From Mycolicibacterium aurum (GTDB lineage Bacteria; Actinomycetota; Actinomycetes; Mycobacteriales; Mycobacteriaceae), in assembly GCA_900078775.1 (NCBI GenBank), contig LT549889.1, forward strand, positions 1,798,001 to 1,862,000: a stretch of DNA of 64,000 nucleotides, written 5' to 3'. Made by a program: the position numbers and the translations under genes. Positions 41,612 to 51,604 of this stretch are shown here, in pieces. Position 1 is the stretch's first letter. Every line of letters starts with the position of its first letter. The notes under the pieces were generated by a model, which was not told the origin of the DNA, did not search any database, and saw nothing but the letters and a program-made list of their open reading frames with translations.

Positions 41612-41656
41612 TCCTGCGCACTTCACCCTTTTCCTGAAACCCCTTGGAGGACAAAC

Positions 41657-42955
41657 TTGTTGCTCGACACGCCCCTGACCACGACGGCCACCGGCCCGAC
41701 CGAGGCCGACCTGCCGGCGGTGTTCTCCACGGTGGAGTCCGAGGTCCGCAGCTACTGCCGCGGCTGGCCGACCATCCTGACCACCGCCAAGGACTCCTGG
41801 GTCACCGACACCGAGGGCCGCCGTTACCTCGACTTCTTTGCCGGCGCGGGAGCGCTTAACTACGGACACAACAACGATCAGCTCAAGGGAGCCCTGCTGG
41901 ACTACCTCGGCGGAGACGGCATCGTGCACTCGCTGGACATCGCGACCACGGCCAAGCAGAACTTCCTGGAGACCTTCGACCGGCTGATCCTCAAGCCCCG
42001 CGGGCTCGATTACAAGGTGCAGTTTCCCGGGCCGACCGGGACGAACGCGGTGGAGGCCGCGCTCAAACTGGCCCGCAAGGTCACCGGCCGTGAGTCGATC
42101 ATCAGCTTCACCAACGCTTTTCACGGTATGACGCTGGGTTCGCTTTCGGTGACCGGCAATTCGATGAAGCGCGCCGGTGCCGGCATCCCACTGGTGCATG
42201 CCACCCCGATGCCGTACGACAACTACTTCGGCGGGGTCACCGAGGACTTCCACTGGTTCGAGCGAGTTCTCGACGATTCGGGCAGTGGGCTGAACCGCCC
42301 CGCCGCGGTGATCGTGGAGACCGTGCAGGGTGAGGGCGGGCTCAACGTCGCCCGCCTCGAATGGCTGCAGGAACTGGCGAATCTGTGCCGCAAACGCGAC
42401 ATCCTGCTGATCGTCGACGACGTCCAGATGGGCTGCGGGCGCACCGGCGAGTTTTTCAGCTTCGAGGCCGCCGGCATCGTGCCCGACATCGTGACGCTGT
42501 CCAAGTCGATCAGCGGATACGGCCTGCCGATGGCGCTGACCCTGTTCCGCTCGGATCTCGACGTCTGGGCGCCGGGGGAGCACAACGGGACGTTCCGCGG
42601 TCACAACCCGGCCTTCATCACCGCCACCAAGGCGCTCGAAACCTATTGGCACGATCCGGCGTTCGCGGCCGAGACGGCCGACAAGGGGGTGCTGCTGCGG
42701 GACGGCCTGGACAAGATCGCCGCCACCCACGACGGGGTGTCGGCACGCGGCCGGGGGATGGCCCAGGGCCTGATGTTCGACGACGCCGACCTCGCCTCCG
42801 ACGTGTGCCGGGCCGCATTCGAGCGCGGCGCGCTGATGGAGACCAGCGGGCCGTCCGATGAGGTCGTCAAGCTGCTACCTCCGCTGACCACGTCGCGGGC
42901 CGATCTGGAAGCCGGCCTGGACATCCTGGCCGACTCCGTCGCCGCGACCGTCTGA
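41657..42955 (+). CDS. ectB: Diaminobutyrate-2-oxoglutarate transaminase
   Basis: A 432-residue PLP-dependent class III aminotransferase that makes 2,4-diaminobutyrate from aspartate semialdehyde, the first step of ectoine synthesis. Landmarks are FFAGAGALNYGHNN, FPGPTGTNAVEAALKLARKVTGR, FTNAFHGMTLGSLSVTG, DDVQMGCGRTG with the PLP-ring aspartate, and TLSKSISGYGLPMA with the Schiff-base lysine. GGAGG is 6 nt before TTG 41657. It is separated from ectA by 45 bp and from ectC by 19 bp. Confidence 0.97.
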   Translation: MLLDTPLTTTATGPTEADLPAVFSTVESEVRSYCRGWPTILTTAKDSWVTDTEGRRYLDFFAGAGALNYGHNNDQLKGALLDYLGGDGIVHSLDIATTAKQNFLETFDRLILKPRGLDYKVQFPGPTGTNAVEAALKLARKVTGRESIISFTNAFHGMTLGSLSVTGNSMKRAGAGIPLVHATPMPYDNYFGGVTEDFHWFERVLDDSGSGLNRPAAVIVETVQGEGGLNVARLEWLQELANLCRKRDILLIVDDVQMGCGRTGEFFSFEAAGIVPDIVTLSKSISGYGLPMALTLFRSDLDVWAPGEHNGTFRGHNPAFITATKALETYWHDPAFAAETADKGVLLRDGLDKIAATHDGVSARGRGMAQGLMFDDADLASDVCRAAFERGALMETSGPSDEVVKLLPPLTTSRADLEAGLDILADSVAATV

Positions 42956-42974
42956 ACGAAAGGTGAACACTGAT

Positions 42975-43367
42975 ATGATCGTCCGTACCACTTCCGAGAT
43001 CACCGGAACCGACCGTGATGTGAGCGCCGGCGCGTGGCGGTCCAAGCGGATCATCCTGGCCGGCGACGGCGTCGGCTTCTCCTTCCACGAGACCACCATC
43101 GAGGCCGACTCGGTGAGCGAGTTCCACTACCAGCACCACGTCGAGGCCGTGTGGGTGGTCGAGGGCTCGGGCACCCTGACCAACCTGGAGACCGGTGCGG
43201 TGCATCCCCTCGGGCCCGGCACCATGTATCTGCTCAACGGCCATGAGCGCCACCGGGTCACCGTCGCTGAACAGATGCGCATGCTGTGCGTGTTCAATCC
43301 GCCGGTGACCGGGACCGAGGTGCACGACGAGACCGGCGCTTACCCGGCCCCGCAGGTGGTTGCATGA
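42975..43367 (+). CDS. ectC: L-ectoine synthase
   Basis: A 130-residue cupin that cyclises N-gamma-acetyldiaminobutyrate to ectoine. It starts MIVRTTSEITGTDRDV as EctC proteins do, has the iron-binding, substrate-binding cupin core FHYQHHVEAVWVVEGSGTLTNLETG and PLGPGTMYLLNGHERHRV, and is complete. GAAAGG lies 11 nt before the ATG at 42975; the in-frame GTG at 42963 adds only four residues. Its stop overlaps the ectD ATG (ATGA). Confidence 0.97.
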   Translation: MIVRTTSEITGTDRDVSAGAWRSKRIILAGDGVGFSFHETTIEADSVSEFHYQHHVEAVWVVEGSGTLTNLETGAVHPLGPGTMYLLNGHERHRVTVAEQMRMLCVFNPPVTGTEVHDETGAYPAPQVVA

Positions 43368-44299
43368 GCGACGCTTGCGGAACGAGTATGAGCGTCTTGC
43401 AGGAACAGGTCCCCGATCCGTACCCGACCCGCCTCGATCACGCCATCACCCCGATCGAACGTGTCGAGCCGACGGTGTGGGGCGATGAGAGCGGCGGCCC
43501 GCTCGGCGCGGCCGAGCTGAACGACTTTGCCGCACAGGGATATCTGATCCGCCCCGAGACGGTCCGCACCGATTCGCTGGCGCCGCTGGGCAACGAACTC
43601 GAGCGTCTGGCAGCCGAACTCGACGGTGCCGACCCCCGGGTCATCCGGGAGCCCGGCGGCTCCATCCGGTCGCTCTTCCAGCCCCATCTGCTGAGCACTC
43701 TGATCTCCGGGGTGATCCAGCTGGACACCGTGCTGCCGGTCGCGCGCCAACTCCTCGGTGGCGACGTCTACATCCACCAGGCCCGGATCAACCTGATGCC
43801 GGCGTTCACCGGCACCGGGTTCTACTGGCACTCCGATTTCGAGACCTGGCACGCCGAGGACGGGATGCCCGAGATGCGGGCGGTGTCCTGTTCTGTCGCG
43901 CTCACCGAGAACTACCCGTACAACGGCTCGCTGATGGTGATCCCGGGATCGCACCGCACCTTCTACCCGTGTGTGGGCGCCACCCCGGACAACCACCACA
44001 GCTCCTCGCTGGTGTCCCAGCGGTTCGGGGTGCCCGACCAGAACACGCTGGCCAAGGCCGTCGACGCCGACGGGATCGACCAGTTCACCGGGCCGGCCGG
44101 GTCGGCATTGTGGTTCGACTGCAATCTGCTGCACGGCTCGGGGTCCAACATCACCCCGCTGCCGCGGTCGAACATCTTCCTGGTGTTCAATTCGGTGGAC
44201 AATCAGCTCGGCGCGCCGTACGCCGCAGCCGGCATCCGCCCGGAGTATCTGGCGGCCCGCGAAACCCGTTCCCTCGGGTTGCCCGCGCTGTCCATCTAG
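43364..44299 (+). CDS. ectD: Ectoine hydroxylase
   Basis: A protein of about 311 residues, a 2-oxoglutarate/Fe(II) dioxygenase converting ectoine to 5-hydroxyectoine. The EctD signature is clear: HQARINLMPAFTGTGFYWHSDFETWHAEDGMP with the iron ligands His and Asp in HSD, then LMVIPGSHRTFYPCVG and LWFDCNLLHGSGSNITPLPRSN with the second His and the 2-oxoglutarate arginine. ATG 43364 overlaps ectC; a second ATG at 43388 lies 24 bp on, after a stretch resembling the trmI repeat. The strain can therefore make hydroxyectoine. Confidence 0.95.
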   Translation: MSDACGTSMSVLQEQVPDPYPTRLDHAITPIERVEPTVWGDESGGPLGAAELNDFAAQGYLIRPETVRTDSLAPLGNELERLAAELDGADPRVIREPGGSIRSLFQPHLLSTLISGVIQLDTVLPVARQLLGGDVYIHQARINLMPAFTGTGFYWHSDFETWHAEDGMPEMRAVSCSVALTENYPYNGSLMVIPGSHRTFYPCVGATPDNHHSSSLVSQRFGVPDQNTLAKAVDADGIDQFTGPAGSALWFDCNLLHGSGSNITPLPRSNIFLVFNSVDNQLGAPYAAAGIRPEYLAARETRSLGLPALSI

Positions 44300-44330
44300 T
44301 GCTACTGATCACTGCCTTTACCACGTCCCC

Positions 44331-44336
44331 TAGGCT
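44331..44336 (+). promoter_or_regulatory. -10-like element before dop
   Basis: TAGGCT ends 6 nt before the dop ATG at 44343, so dop probably has its own leaderless promoter rather than relying on the ectoine operon. Confidence 0.45.
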
Positions 44337-44342
44337 GGCCCC

Positions 44343-45851
44343 ATGCAACGGATCATCGGTACCGAGGTCGAATACGGCATCTCCTCGCCGTCGGACCCCA
44401 CGGCCAATCCGATCCTGACGTCCACTCAGGCGGTGCTGGCCTACGCGGCGGCGGCCGGGCTGCAGCGCGCCAAGCGCACCCGGTGGGACTACGAGGTGGA
44501 ATCCCCGCTGCGCGACGCCCGCGGTTTCGACCTGTCCCGGTCCTCGGGCCCGGCACCGATCATCGACGCCGACGAGGTCGGCGCGGCGAACATGATCCTC
44601 ACCAACGGGGCCCGGCTGTACGTCGACCACGCGCACCCGGAGTACTCGGCGCCCGAGGTCACCGACCCGCTGGACGCGGTGATCTGGGACAAGGCCGGCG
44701 AGCGGGTCATGGAGGCCGCCGCCCGGCACGTGGCCAGCGTGCCCGGCGCGGTGAAGCTGCAGCTGTACAAGAACAACGTGGACGGCAAGGGCGCGTCCTA
44801 CGGCACCCACGAGAACTACCTGATGAGCCGGCAGACCCCGTTCTCCTCGGTCATCGCCGGGTTCACCCCGTTCCTGGTGTCCCGGCAGGTGTTCACCGGG
44901 TCCGGGCGCGTCGGCATCGGGCCCTCCGGCGACGAACCGGGTTTCCAGCTGTCCCAGCGCGCCGACTACATCGAGGTCGAGGTCGGCCTGGAGACCACCC
45001 TCAAGCGCGGCATCATCAACACCCGCGACGAGCCGCACGCCGACGCCGACAAGTACCGCCGGCTGCACGTCATCATCGGCGACGCGAACCTGGCCGAGAC
45101 GTCGACCTACCTCAAGGTCGGCACCAGTTCGCTGGTGCTGGACCTGATCGAGGAGGGCCCGTCGCTGGGCCTGGACCTGTCCGATCTGGCGCTGGCCCGG
45201 CCGGTGCACGCCGTACACGTGATCAGCCGTGACCCGTCGCTGCGGGCCACCGTGGCGCTGGCCGACGGCCGCGAACTGACCGCGCTTGCGCTGCAACGGA
45301 TCTACCTGGACCGGGTGTCCAAGCTGGTGGACGCCCGCGATCCCGATCCGCGCGCCAGCCACGTGCTGGAGACCTGGGCGCACGTGCTGGATCTGCTGGA
45401 GCGCGATCCGATGGAGTGCGCCGAGATCCTGGACTGGCCGGCCAAGCTGCGGCTGCTCGACGGCTTCCGGCAGCGGGAGAACCTGTCCTGGAACGCCCCG
45501 CGCCTGCATCTGGTGGATCTGCAGTACTCGGACGTACGCCTGGACAAGGGCCTGTACAACCGGCTGGTGGCGCGCGGTTCCATGCAGCGCCTGGTGACCG
45601 AGCAGCAGGTGCTCGACGCCGTGGACAACCCGCCGACCGACACCCGCGCCTACTTCCGCGGCGAGTGCCTGCGCCGCTTCGGCGCCGACATCGCCGCGGC
45701 CAGCTGGGACTCGGTGATCTTCGACCTGGGCGGGGATTCGCTCGTCCGGATTCCGACCCTGGAGCCGCTGCGGGGCAGCAAAGCGCACGTCGGTGCGCTG
45801 CTGGATTCGGTGGACAGTGCGGTCGAACTCGTGGAACAGCTGACCACATAA
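44343..45851 (+). CDS. dop: Deamidase/depupylase of Pup
   Basis: A 502-residue enzyme of the glutamine-synthetase-like fold that deamidates the C-terminal glutamine of Pup and removes Pup from substrates. It begins [16 protein letters not shown] and carries the ATP/Mg-binding [40 protein letters not shown] and [20 protein letters not shown] shared with the ligase PafA, plus the Dop-specific loop region after residue 35. Length is typical. The sequence [20 protein letters not shown] near the start distinguishes it from PafA. Pup follows 73 bp later. Confidence 0.98.
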   Translation: MQRIIGTEVEYGISSPSDPTANPILTSTQAVLAYAAAAGLQRAKRTRWDYEVESPLRDARGFDLSRSSGPAPIIDADEVGAANMILTNGARLYVDHAHPEYSAPEVTDPLDAVIWDKAGERVMEAAARHVASVPGAVKLQLYKNNVDGKGASYGTHENYLMSRQTPFSSVIAGFTPFLVSRQVFTGSGRVGIGPSGDEPGFQLSQRADYIEVEVGLETTLKRGIINTRDEPHADADKYRRLHVIIGDANLAETSTYLKVGTSSLVLDLIEEGPSLGLDLSDLALARPVHAVHVISRDPSLRATVALADGRELTALALQRIYLDRVSKLVDARDPDPRASHVLETWAHVLDLLERDPMECAEILDWPAKLRLLDGFRQRENLSWNAPRLHLVDLQYSDVRLDKGLYNRLVARGSMQRLVTEQQVLDAVDNPPTDTRAYFRGECLRRFGADIAAASWDSVIFDLGGDSLVRIPTLEPLRGSKAHVGALLDSVDSAVELVEQLTT

Positions 45852-45924
45852 GCTTCGCTATCCCCGGTATTGACGGTGTTGACCGGTAGTGTGAAAGAAC
45901 TGGACGAGCAATCAGGAGGCAGCG

Positions 45925-46119
45925 ATGGCTCAGGAGCAGACCAAGCGCGGCGGTGGCGGCGGCGAGGACGACGACGCCAGCGGCCCGACGGCGGCCGGGC
46001 AGGAGCGTCGCGAGAAGCTCGCCGAGGAGACCGACGACCTGCTCGATGAGATTGACGATGTGCTCGAGGAGAACGCCGAGGACTTCGTGCGCGCCTATGT
46101 TCAAAAGGGTGGCCAGTGA
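45925..46119 (+). CDS. pup: Prokaryotic ubiquitin-like protein Pup
   Basis: A 64-residue, mostly disordered protein tag. The acidic helical part [32 protein letters not shown] binds the Mpa coiled coil, and the chain ends GGQ, so Dop must deamidate Q64 to glutamate before PafA can attach it to lysines. A run of five glycines follows residue 8. AGGAGG lies about 8 nt before the ATG, a strong ribosome-binding site fitting high expression. Its stop overlaps prcB. Confidence 0.99.
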   Translation: MAQEQTKRGGGGGEDDDASGPTAAGQERREKLAEETDDLLDEIDDVLEENAEDFVRAYVQKGGQ

Positions 46120-46967
46120 CGGCCTGGTCGAACAAGCCTTTCGCCGATTCGCTCGATCTCAACTCACCCCATCTCAACCTCTCCTCCTTCTCGGATTTCC
46201 TGAGCAGGCAGGCCCCGGAGTTGCTGCCGGGCGGCGTCTCGCACGCCACCCCGGGCGGCGGTGTGGAGTTGGCGCACGGCACCACCATCGTGGCGCTGAA
46301 GTACCCCGGCGGGGTGCTGATCGCCGGTGACCGGCGGGCCACGCAGGGCAACATGATCGCGAGTCGCGATGTTCAGAAGGTGCACATCGCCGACGATTAC
46401 GCGGCCACCGGCATCGCCGGCACCGCCGCGATCGCGGTCGAGTTCGCCCGGCTCTACGCCGTGGAACTCGAGCACTACGAGAAGGTCGAGGGTGTTCCAC
46501 TGACCTTCCGCGGCAAGGTGAACCGGCTCGCCACCATGGTGCGCGGCAATCTCGGTGCCGCACTGCAGGGTTTCGTCGCGCTGCCGCTGCTGGTCGCCTT
46601 CGACGTCGACGCCCCCGACCCGGTCAGCGCGGGGCGCATCGTGTCGTTCGACGCGGCCGGCGGCTGGAACATCGAGGAGGAGGGCTACCAGTCGGTGGGT
46701 TCCGGATCGCTGTTCGCGAAGTCGTCCATCAAGAAGCTCTACCCACAGGTCACCGACGCAGACACCGCGTTGAAGGCGGCCATCGAGGCGCTCTACGACG
46801 CCGCCGATGACGATTCGGCCACCGGCGGACCGGATCTGGTCCGTGGCATCTACCCGACCGCGGTGCTGATCGGTGCCGACGGTGCCGAGGAAGTGACCGA
46901 GGCGCGGATCGCCGAGCTGGCCCGCGAGGTCATCGAGCGCCGCACCCGCGCGGACGGGAACGGCTGA
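46116..46967 (+). CDS. prcB: 20S proteasome beta subunit
   Basis: A 283-residue precursor of the catalytic beta subunit. The propeptide of 55 residues ends HG, and autocleavage exposes T56 in [22 protein letters not shown], the catalytic N-terminal threonine; D and K of the triad lie in AGDRRAT and the following strand. The C-terminus is normal. GTG 46116 overlaps the pup stop. Together with PrcA it forms the 28-subunit core fed by Mpa. Confidence 0.98.
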   Translation: MTAWSNKPFADSLDLNSPHLNLSSFSDFLSRQAPELLPGGVSHATPGGGVELAHGTTIVALKYPGGVLIAGDRRATQGNMIASRDVQKVHIADDYAATGIAGTAAIAVEFARLYAVELEHYEKVEGVPLTFRGKVNRLATMVRGNLGAALQGFVALPLLVAFDVDAPDPVSAGRIVSFDAAGGWNIEEEGYQSVGSGSLFAKSSIKKLYPQVTDADTALKAAIEALYDAADDDSATGGPDLVRGIYPTAVLIGADGAEEVTEARIAELAREVIERRTRADGNG

Positions 46968-47692
46968 TGAGCTTTCCTTACTTCATCTCGCCCGAGCAGG
47001 CGATGCGTGAGCGTTCCGAGCTTGCGCGCAAAGGCATCTCGCGTGGCCGCAGCGTGGTTGTGCTGGCCTACGACAGCGGTGTGCTGTTCGTGGCGGAGAA
47101 CCCGTCGCGGTCTTTGCAGAAGGTCAGCGAGCTCTACGACCGGGTGGGCTTCGCCGCCGTCGGCCGGTTCAACGAGTTCGACAAGCTGCGGGTCGCCGGC
47201 ATCCAGTTCGCCGATACCCGCGGCTACGCCTATGACCGCCGCGACGTCACCGGCAGGCAGCTGGCCAATGTGTACGCCCAGGCGCTCGGCACCATCTTCA
47301 CCGAGCAGGCAAAACCGTTCGAGGTCGAGCTGTGCGTCGCCGAGGTGGCGCACTACGGGGAGACGAAAGCCCCTGAGCTGTACCGCATCACCTACGACGG
47401 CTCGATCGCCGACGAGCCGCACTTCGTGGTGATGGGTGGCACCACCGAGCCGATCGCCGCCGCGCTGCAGGAGTCCTTCACCGAGAACGCCAGTCTGGCG
47501 GATGCGGTGACGATCGCGGTCAACGCGCTACGGGCCGCCGGCAACGGGGAGCCCCGGGTGCTGGAGCCGTCCACCATGGAGGTGGCGATCCTGGACGCGA
47601 ACCGGCCCCGCCGGGCGTTCCGCCGGATCACCGGTGCCGCACTGGAGGCGTTGGTGCCGGCGGCCGAGACGGACAAGCCCGCCGCCGAATAG
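46967..47692 (+). CDS. prcA: 20S proteasome alpha subunit
   Basis: A 241-residue non-catalytic ring subunit that gates the proteasome. It starts [46 protein letters not shown], with the N-terminal gating octapeptide and H0 helix, and lacks the catalytic threonine as expected. ATG 46967 overlaps the prcB stop by 1 bp (TGATG). The lysine/alanine-rich C-terminus AETDKPAAE is similar to other mycobacterial PrcA tails. Confidence 0.98.
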   Translation: MSFPYFISPEQAMRERSELARKGISRGRSVVVLAYDSGVLFVAENPSRSLQKVSELYDRVGFAAVGRFNEFDKLRVAGIQFADTRGYAYDRRDVTGRQLANVYAQALGTIFTEQAKPFEVELCVAEVAHYGETKAPELYRITYDGSIADEPHFVVMGGTTEPIAAALQESFTENASLADAVTIAVNALRAAGNGEPRVLEPSTMEVAILDANRPRRAFRRITGAALEALVPAAETDKPAAE

Positions 47693-47858
47693 GCCCCGCG
47701 GGTCCTGACCAGGTCCCGACCGACCTGGCTTCCGGTCGGCCCATCGGGGTGTTCAGCTACCCGGCTGCAGTCCGGGCGGACGCCGCCCGGCCGGCCTGGA
47801 ACCGCGAGCCGGAAGCGAATACCGGCGAGCTTGCCCACCGATACCGAGACCCACCCCG

Positions 47859-47864
47859 TAAGCT
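47859..47864 (+). promoter_or_regulatory. -10-like element before pafA
   Basis: TAAGCT ends 7 nt before the pafA GTG at 47872, within a 179-bp gap after prcA, so pafA likely begins a separate leaderless transcript. Confidence 0.5.
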
Positions 47865-47871
47865 CGACTGT

Positions 47872-49230
47872 GTGCAGCGACGGATCATGGGAATCGAGAC
47901 TGAATTCGGTGTGACCTGCACGTTCCACGGTCACCGCCGACTCAGTCCGGACGAGGTTGCCCGCTATCTGTTCCGGCGGGTGGTGTCCTGGGGCCGCAGC
48001 TCCAACGTCTTCCTCCGCAACGGGGCCCGGTTGTACCTCGATGTGGGGTCGCATCCGGAGTACGCCACCGCCGAGTGCGACAACCTGCACCAACTGGTCA
48101 CCCACGACCGGGCCGGGGAGCGGGTCCTGGAGGACCTGCTGATCGACGCCGAGCAGCGACTCGCCGACGAGGGCATCGGCGGCGACATCTACCTGTTCAA
48201 GAACAACACCGACTCGGCAGGCAACTCCTACGGCTGCCACGAGAACTACCTGATCGTGCGGGCCGGGGAGTTCTCCCGGATCTCCGACGTCCTGCTGCCG
48301 TTCTTGGTGACCCGCCAGCTGATCTGCGGGGCCGGCAAGGTGCTGCAGACCCCGAAGTCGGCCACCTTCTGCCTGTCCCAGCGCGCCGAGCACATCTGGG
48401 AGGGCGTCTCCTCGGCGACCACCCGGTCGCGCCCGATCATCAACACCCGCGACGAACCGCACGCCGACGCCGAGAAGTACCGCCGGTTGCACGTCATCGT
48501 CGGCGACTCGAACATGAGCGAGTCGACCACGATGCTCAAGGTCGGCACCGCCTCGCTGGTGCTGGAGATGATCGAGGCCGGCGTCGCGTTCCGGGACTTC
48601 TCGCTGGACAACCCGATCCGGGCGATCCGCGAGGTCAGCCACGATCTGACCGGCCGCCGCGCGGTCCGGCTGGCCGGTGGCCGGCAGGCCAGCGCCCTGG
48701 ACATCCAGCGCGAGTACCACGGGCGCGCGGTCGAGTACCTGCAGACCCGGGAGCCGAACACCCAGATCGAGCAGGTCGTCGACCTGTGGGGGCGTCAGCT
48801 CGACGCCGTGGAGAGCCAGGACTTCGCCAAGGTCGACACCGAGATCGACTGGGTGATCAAGCGCAAGCTGTTCCAGCGTTACCAGGACCGGTACAACATG
48901 GAGCTCTCCGATCCCAAGATCGCCCAGCTGGACCTGGCCTATCACGACATCAAACGAGGCCGCGGCGTGTTCGACCTGCTGCAGCGCAAGGGCCTGGCGG
49001 CCCGGATCACCACCGACGAGGAGATCGAGGCCGCGGTCAACACCCCGCCGCAGACCACCCGGGCCAAGCTGCGCGGTGAATTCATCAGCGCCGCACAGGA
49101 AGCGGGCCGCGATTTCACGGTGGACTGGGTGCACCTGAAGCTGAACGACCAGGCCCAGCGCACGGTGCTGTGCAAGGACCCGTTCCGCTCCGTCGACGAG
49201 CGGGTGAAACGGCTCATCGCGAGCATGTGA
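47872..49230 (+). CDS. pafA: Pup-protein ligase
   Basis: A 452-residue ligase of the glutamine-synthetase-like fold that joins deamidated Pup to substrate lysines using ATP. It starts at GTG 47872 ([20 protein letters not shown]) as PafA does; the frame upstream to 47749 is not conserved. Catalytic and nucleotide-binding parts are [40 protein letters not shown] and [22 protein letters not shown]. The C-terminal small domain [12 protein letters not shown] is present. In H37Rv a PE/PPE-containing block separates prcA and pafA; here they are adjacent. Confidence 0.98.
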   Translation: MQRRIMGIETEFGVTCTFHGHRRLSPDEVARYLFRRVVSWGRSSNVFLRNGARLYLDVGSHPEYATAECDNLHQLVTHDRAGERVLEDLLIDAEQRLADEGIGGDIYLFKNNTDSAGNSYGCHENYLIVRAGEFSRISDVLLPFLVTRQLICGAGKVLQTPKSATFCLSQRAEHIWEGVSSATTRSRPIINTRDEPHADAEKYRRLHVIVGDSNMSESTTMLKVGTASLVLEMIEAGVAFRDFSLDNPIRAIREVSHDLTGRRAVRLAGGRQASALDIQREYHGRAVEYLQTREPNTQIEQVVDLWGRQLDAVESQDFAKVDTEIDWVIKRKLFQRYQDRYNMELSDPKIAQLDLAYHDIKRGRGVFDLLQRKGLAARITTDEEIEAAVNTPPQTTRAKLRGEFISAAQEAGRDFTVDWVHLKLNDQAQRTVLCKDPFRSVDERVKRLIASM

Positions 49231-49277
49231 GCGCATTCTTCGGCCCGTCGCGCACGGGTGTGGCGGTGCGGACGCCC

Positions 49278-49283
49278 TAAGCT
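49278..49283 (+). promoter_or_regulatory. -10-like element before pafB
   Basis: TAAGCT ends 7 nt before GTG 49291, the same hexamer and spacing as at pafA, supporting a leaderless pafBC transcript. Confidence 0.5.
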
Positions 49284-49290
49284 TCTCGGG

Positions 49291-50292
49291 GTGGCGACAT
49301 CCAAGGTCGAAAGACTGATGAATCTGGTGATCGCGCTGCTGTCCACCAACTCCTATCTGACGGCCGAGAAGATCCGCAACAGCGTCGCCGGCTACGCCGA
49401 CAGCGCCAGCGATGAGGCGTTCTCGCGGATGTTCGAGCGGGACAAGAACGAGCTGCGCGACCTGGGTATCCCGTTGGAGACCGGCAAGCTGTCCTCGTTC
49501 GACGCGACCGAGGGCTACCGGATCAACCAGAAGGCCTATGCACTGCCGCCGGTGGAGCTGACCCCCGAGGAGTCCGCGTCGGTGGCGGTCGCGACCCAGC
49601 TGTGGCAGTCCCCGGAGATGGTGACCGTCACCCAGAGCGCCCTGCTGAAATTGCGTGCCGCCGGCGTCGACGTCGATTCCGAGGATGCCGGGGTGGCCTT
49701 CACCTCGACCGCGACGCTGCCCGGGCTGCGCGGTTCCGAGGAGGTGCTGCGGGTGCTGTTGGCCGCCACCAACTCCGGGCAGGTGGTCCAGTTCGAGCAC
49801 CGGCCGTCGCGCAACGAGCCCTACCGGACCCGCACCGTGGAGCCGTGGGGTGTGGTGACCCACCGCGGCCGCTGGTATCTGGTCGGGCACGACCGCGACC
49901 GTGACGACACCCGTACCTTCCGGCTGTCGCGCATCGCCCCCGGCGCCAAGACCATCGGTAAGCCCGGTGAGGTGCGGGTGCCCGAGGGCACCGATCTGCG
50001 CCAGATCGTGCAGCGGGTGGTCGCCGATGTGCCCACCGGCGAACAGGCCCGGGTGTGGATCGCGCAGGGCCGGGCCACCGCGCTGCGCCGGCAGGCCACC
50101 TCGGCCGTCGCGCGGCAGTGGCGGGGCCGGGCAGGGGAGGAGATCACCGTCGACATCGGCATGTATGACCGGCTGGCCCGCGAGATCGCCAGCTACGGCA
50201 CCGACGCGGTCGCGCTGGAACCCGCCTCACTGCGCGAGGATGTGCTGGCCCGGCTGCGAGCACAGGCCGAGCCGAAGGCGGATCGCACATGA
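49291..50292 (+). CDS. pafB: WYL-domain regulator PafB
   Basis: A 333-residue protein with an N-terminal winged helix-turn-helix (KVERLMNLVIALLSTNSYLTAEKIRNSVAGY) and a central WYL domain (VQFEHRPSRNEPYRTRTVEPWGVVTHRGRWYLVGHDRDRDDTRTFRLSRI), followed by a WCX-type tail. With PafC it activates LexA-independent DNA-damage genes in mycobacteria. GTG 49291 gives the conserved start MATSKVERL. Its stop overlaps pafC, so the heterodimer partners are made together. Confidence 0.97.
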   Translation: MATSKVERLMNLVIALLSTNSYLTAEKIRNSVAGYADSASDEAFSRMFERDKNELRDLGIPLETGKLSSFDATEGYRINQKAYALPPVELTPEESASVAVATQLWQSPEMVTVTQSALLKLRAAGVDVDSEDAGVAFTSTATLPGLRGSEEVLRVLLAATNSGQVVQFEHRPSRNEPYRTRTVEPWGVVTHRGRWYLVGHDRDRDDTRTFRLSRIAPGAKTIGKPGEVRVPEGTDLRQIVQRVVADVPTGEQARVWIAQGRATALRRQATSAVARQWRGRAGEEITVDIGMYDRLAREIASYGTDAVALEPASLREDVLARLRAQAEPKADRT

Positions 50293-51245
50293 GTCAAGTC
50301 TCGAACCGGCTGGTCCGGCTGCTGAACATGGTGCCGTACTTCCAGGCCAATCCGCGGGTCACCCGCGACGAGGCGGCCGCCGCGCTGGGGGTGACCCGCA
50401 AACAGCTCGACGCCGATCTGGACCAGCTGTGGATGTGCGGGCTGCCCGGGTACGGTCCCGGCGACCTGATCGACTTCGATTTCACCGGGGACACCATCGA
50501 GGTGACGTTCGCCGCCGGGGTGGAGCATCCGCTGCGGCTGACCTCGACCGAGGCCACCGGCATCCTGGTGGCGCTGCGGGCGCTGCTGGACGTGCCGGGC
50601 ATGGTCGATCCGCAGGCGGCGCGCAGCGCCATCGCCAAGATCGAATCGGCGGCCGGCACCGCGGCCGCGCCGGACACCCCGGCGCCGGAGGACCCCGAGG
50701 AACCGGAGAGCGCGTCGGCGGCGGCCGTGCGTGACGCCACCCGGGCCGGTAAGGCATTGGCACTGGAGTACCACTCGGCATCGCACGACACGGTGTCCAG
50801 CCGGGTGGTGGACCCGATCCGGGTGGTGCTGGTCAGCGACCACAGCTACCTGGAGGCCTGGTGCCGCAGCGCGGAGGGGGTGCGGCTGTTCCGGTTCGAC
50901 CGCATCGTCGGCGCCCGGGTGCTCGACGAGCCCGCCGACCCGCCGGCCCCGGCCGTGCAGGCCGGCCCGGACACCGCACTCTTCGACGCCGACCCGTCGC
51001 TGCCGTCGGCGACCCTGCTGATCGACCGGTCGGCGGAATGGATGTTTGATTATTACCCGTTGCGGGTGCTCACCGAGTTGCCGGACGGTGCGTGCGAGGC
51101 CGCGATGACCTACGCTTCCGATGAGTGGATGGCCAGGTTCGTGCTGGGCTTCGGCTCGGCGGTACGGGTTCTGAGTCCGCAGTCCCTGGCCGACAAGGTT
51201 CGGGAGACTGCCGCGGCGGCGGTGCACGCGTACGAGGACGAGTAG
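50289..51245 (+). CDS. pafC: WYL-domain regulator PafC
   Basis: A 318-residue partner of PafB with the same layout: helix-turn-helix VSNRLVRLLNMVPYFQANPRVTRDEAAAALGVTRKQLDADL, a Pro/Glu/Ala linker around residues 120-145, and a WYL domain (SRVVDPIRVVLVSDHSYLEAWCRSAEGVRLFRFDRI). The ATG overlaps the pafB stop (ATGA). The WYL pocket is thought to sense a single-stranded nucleic acid signal. tatA follows 30 bp later with its own ribosome-binding site. Confidence 0.96.
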   Translation: MSQVSNRLVRLLNMVPYFQANPRVTRDEAAAALGVTRKQLDADLDQLWMCGLPGYGPGDLIDFDFTGDTIEVTFAAGVEHPLRLTSTEATGILVALRALLDVPGMVDPQAARSAIAKIESAAGTAAAPDTPAPEDPEEPESASAAAVRDATRAGKALALEYHSASHDTVSSRVVDPIRVVLVSDHSYLEAWCRSAEGVRLFRFDRIVGARVLDEPADPPAPAVQAGPDTALFDADPSLPSATLLIDRSAEWMFDYYPLRVLTELPDGACEAAMTYASDEWMARFVLGFGSAVRVLSPQSLADKVRETAAAAVHAYEDE

Positions 51246-51275
51246 ACTCGTCCACAATCTCTGGAGGTGTTTGAA

Positions 51276-51524
51276 TTGGGCGGTCTTCAACCGTGGCACT
51301 GGCTGATCGTTATCGCGGCCTTCATCATTCTTTTCGGTGCCAAGAAGCTCCCGGACGCAGCGCGTTCGCTGGGTAAGTCGATGCGCATCTTCAAGTCCGA
51401 GATCAAGGAGATGCAGTCCGACGGCGCAGAGAAGCCGGACACCTCGTTGCCCGCCACTCCGGTCACCTCGGAGCGCGTGGACACCCCGGCGCCCGAGCAG
51501 TCCGGCGACAAGCGATCGGCCTGA
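51276..51524 (+). CDS. tatA: Sec-independent translocase TatA
   Basis: An 82-residue pore component of the twin-arginine translocase. One N-terminal helix [15 protein letters not shown] is followed by the hinge [27 protein letters not shown], the amphipathic helix of the family, and a disordered acidic tail. TTG 51276 is chosen because GGAGG lies 8 nt upstream and the product then begins MGGLQPWHW as in other mycobacteria; the GTG at 51267 overlaps the ribosome-binding site. tatC follows 80 bp later. Confidence 0.95.
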   Translation: MGGLQPWHWLIVIAAFIILFGAKKLPDAARSLGKSMRIFKSEIKEMQSDGAEKPDTSLPATPVTSERVDTPAPEQSGDKRSA

Positions 51525-51604
51525 GCGCTGCCCCGTCCGACCCCTCGCGGTGTGACGTCGCGCCGCTAGAGCGCGCCGGCCTGCGTCGACGTTGAAGGCT
51601 GTCC

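Noticed and set aside
47392-49890. An 832-residue minus-strand frame opposite prcA, pafA and pafB
   Set aside because: Same reason: antisense to three certain genes and no recognisable motif.
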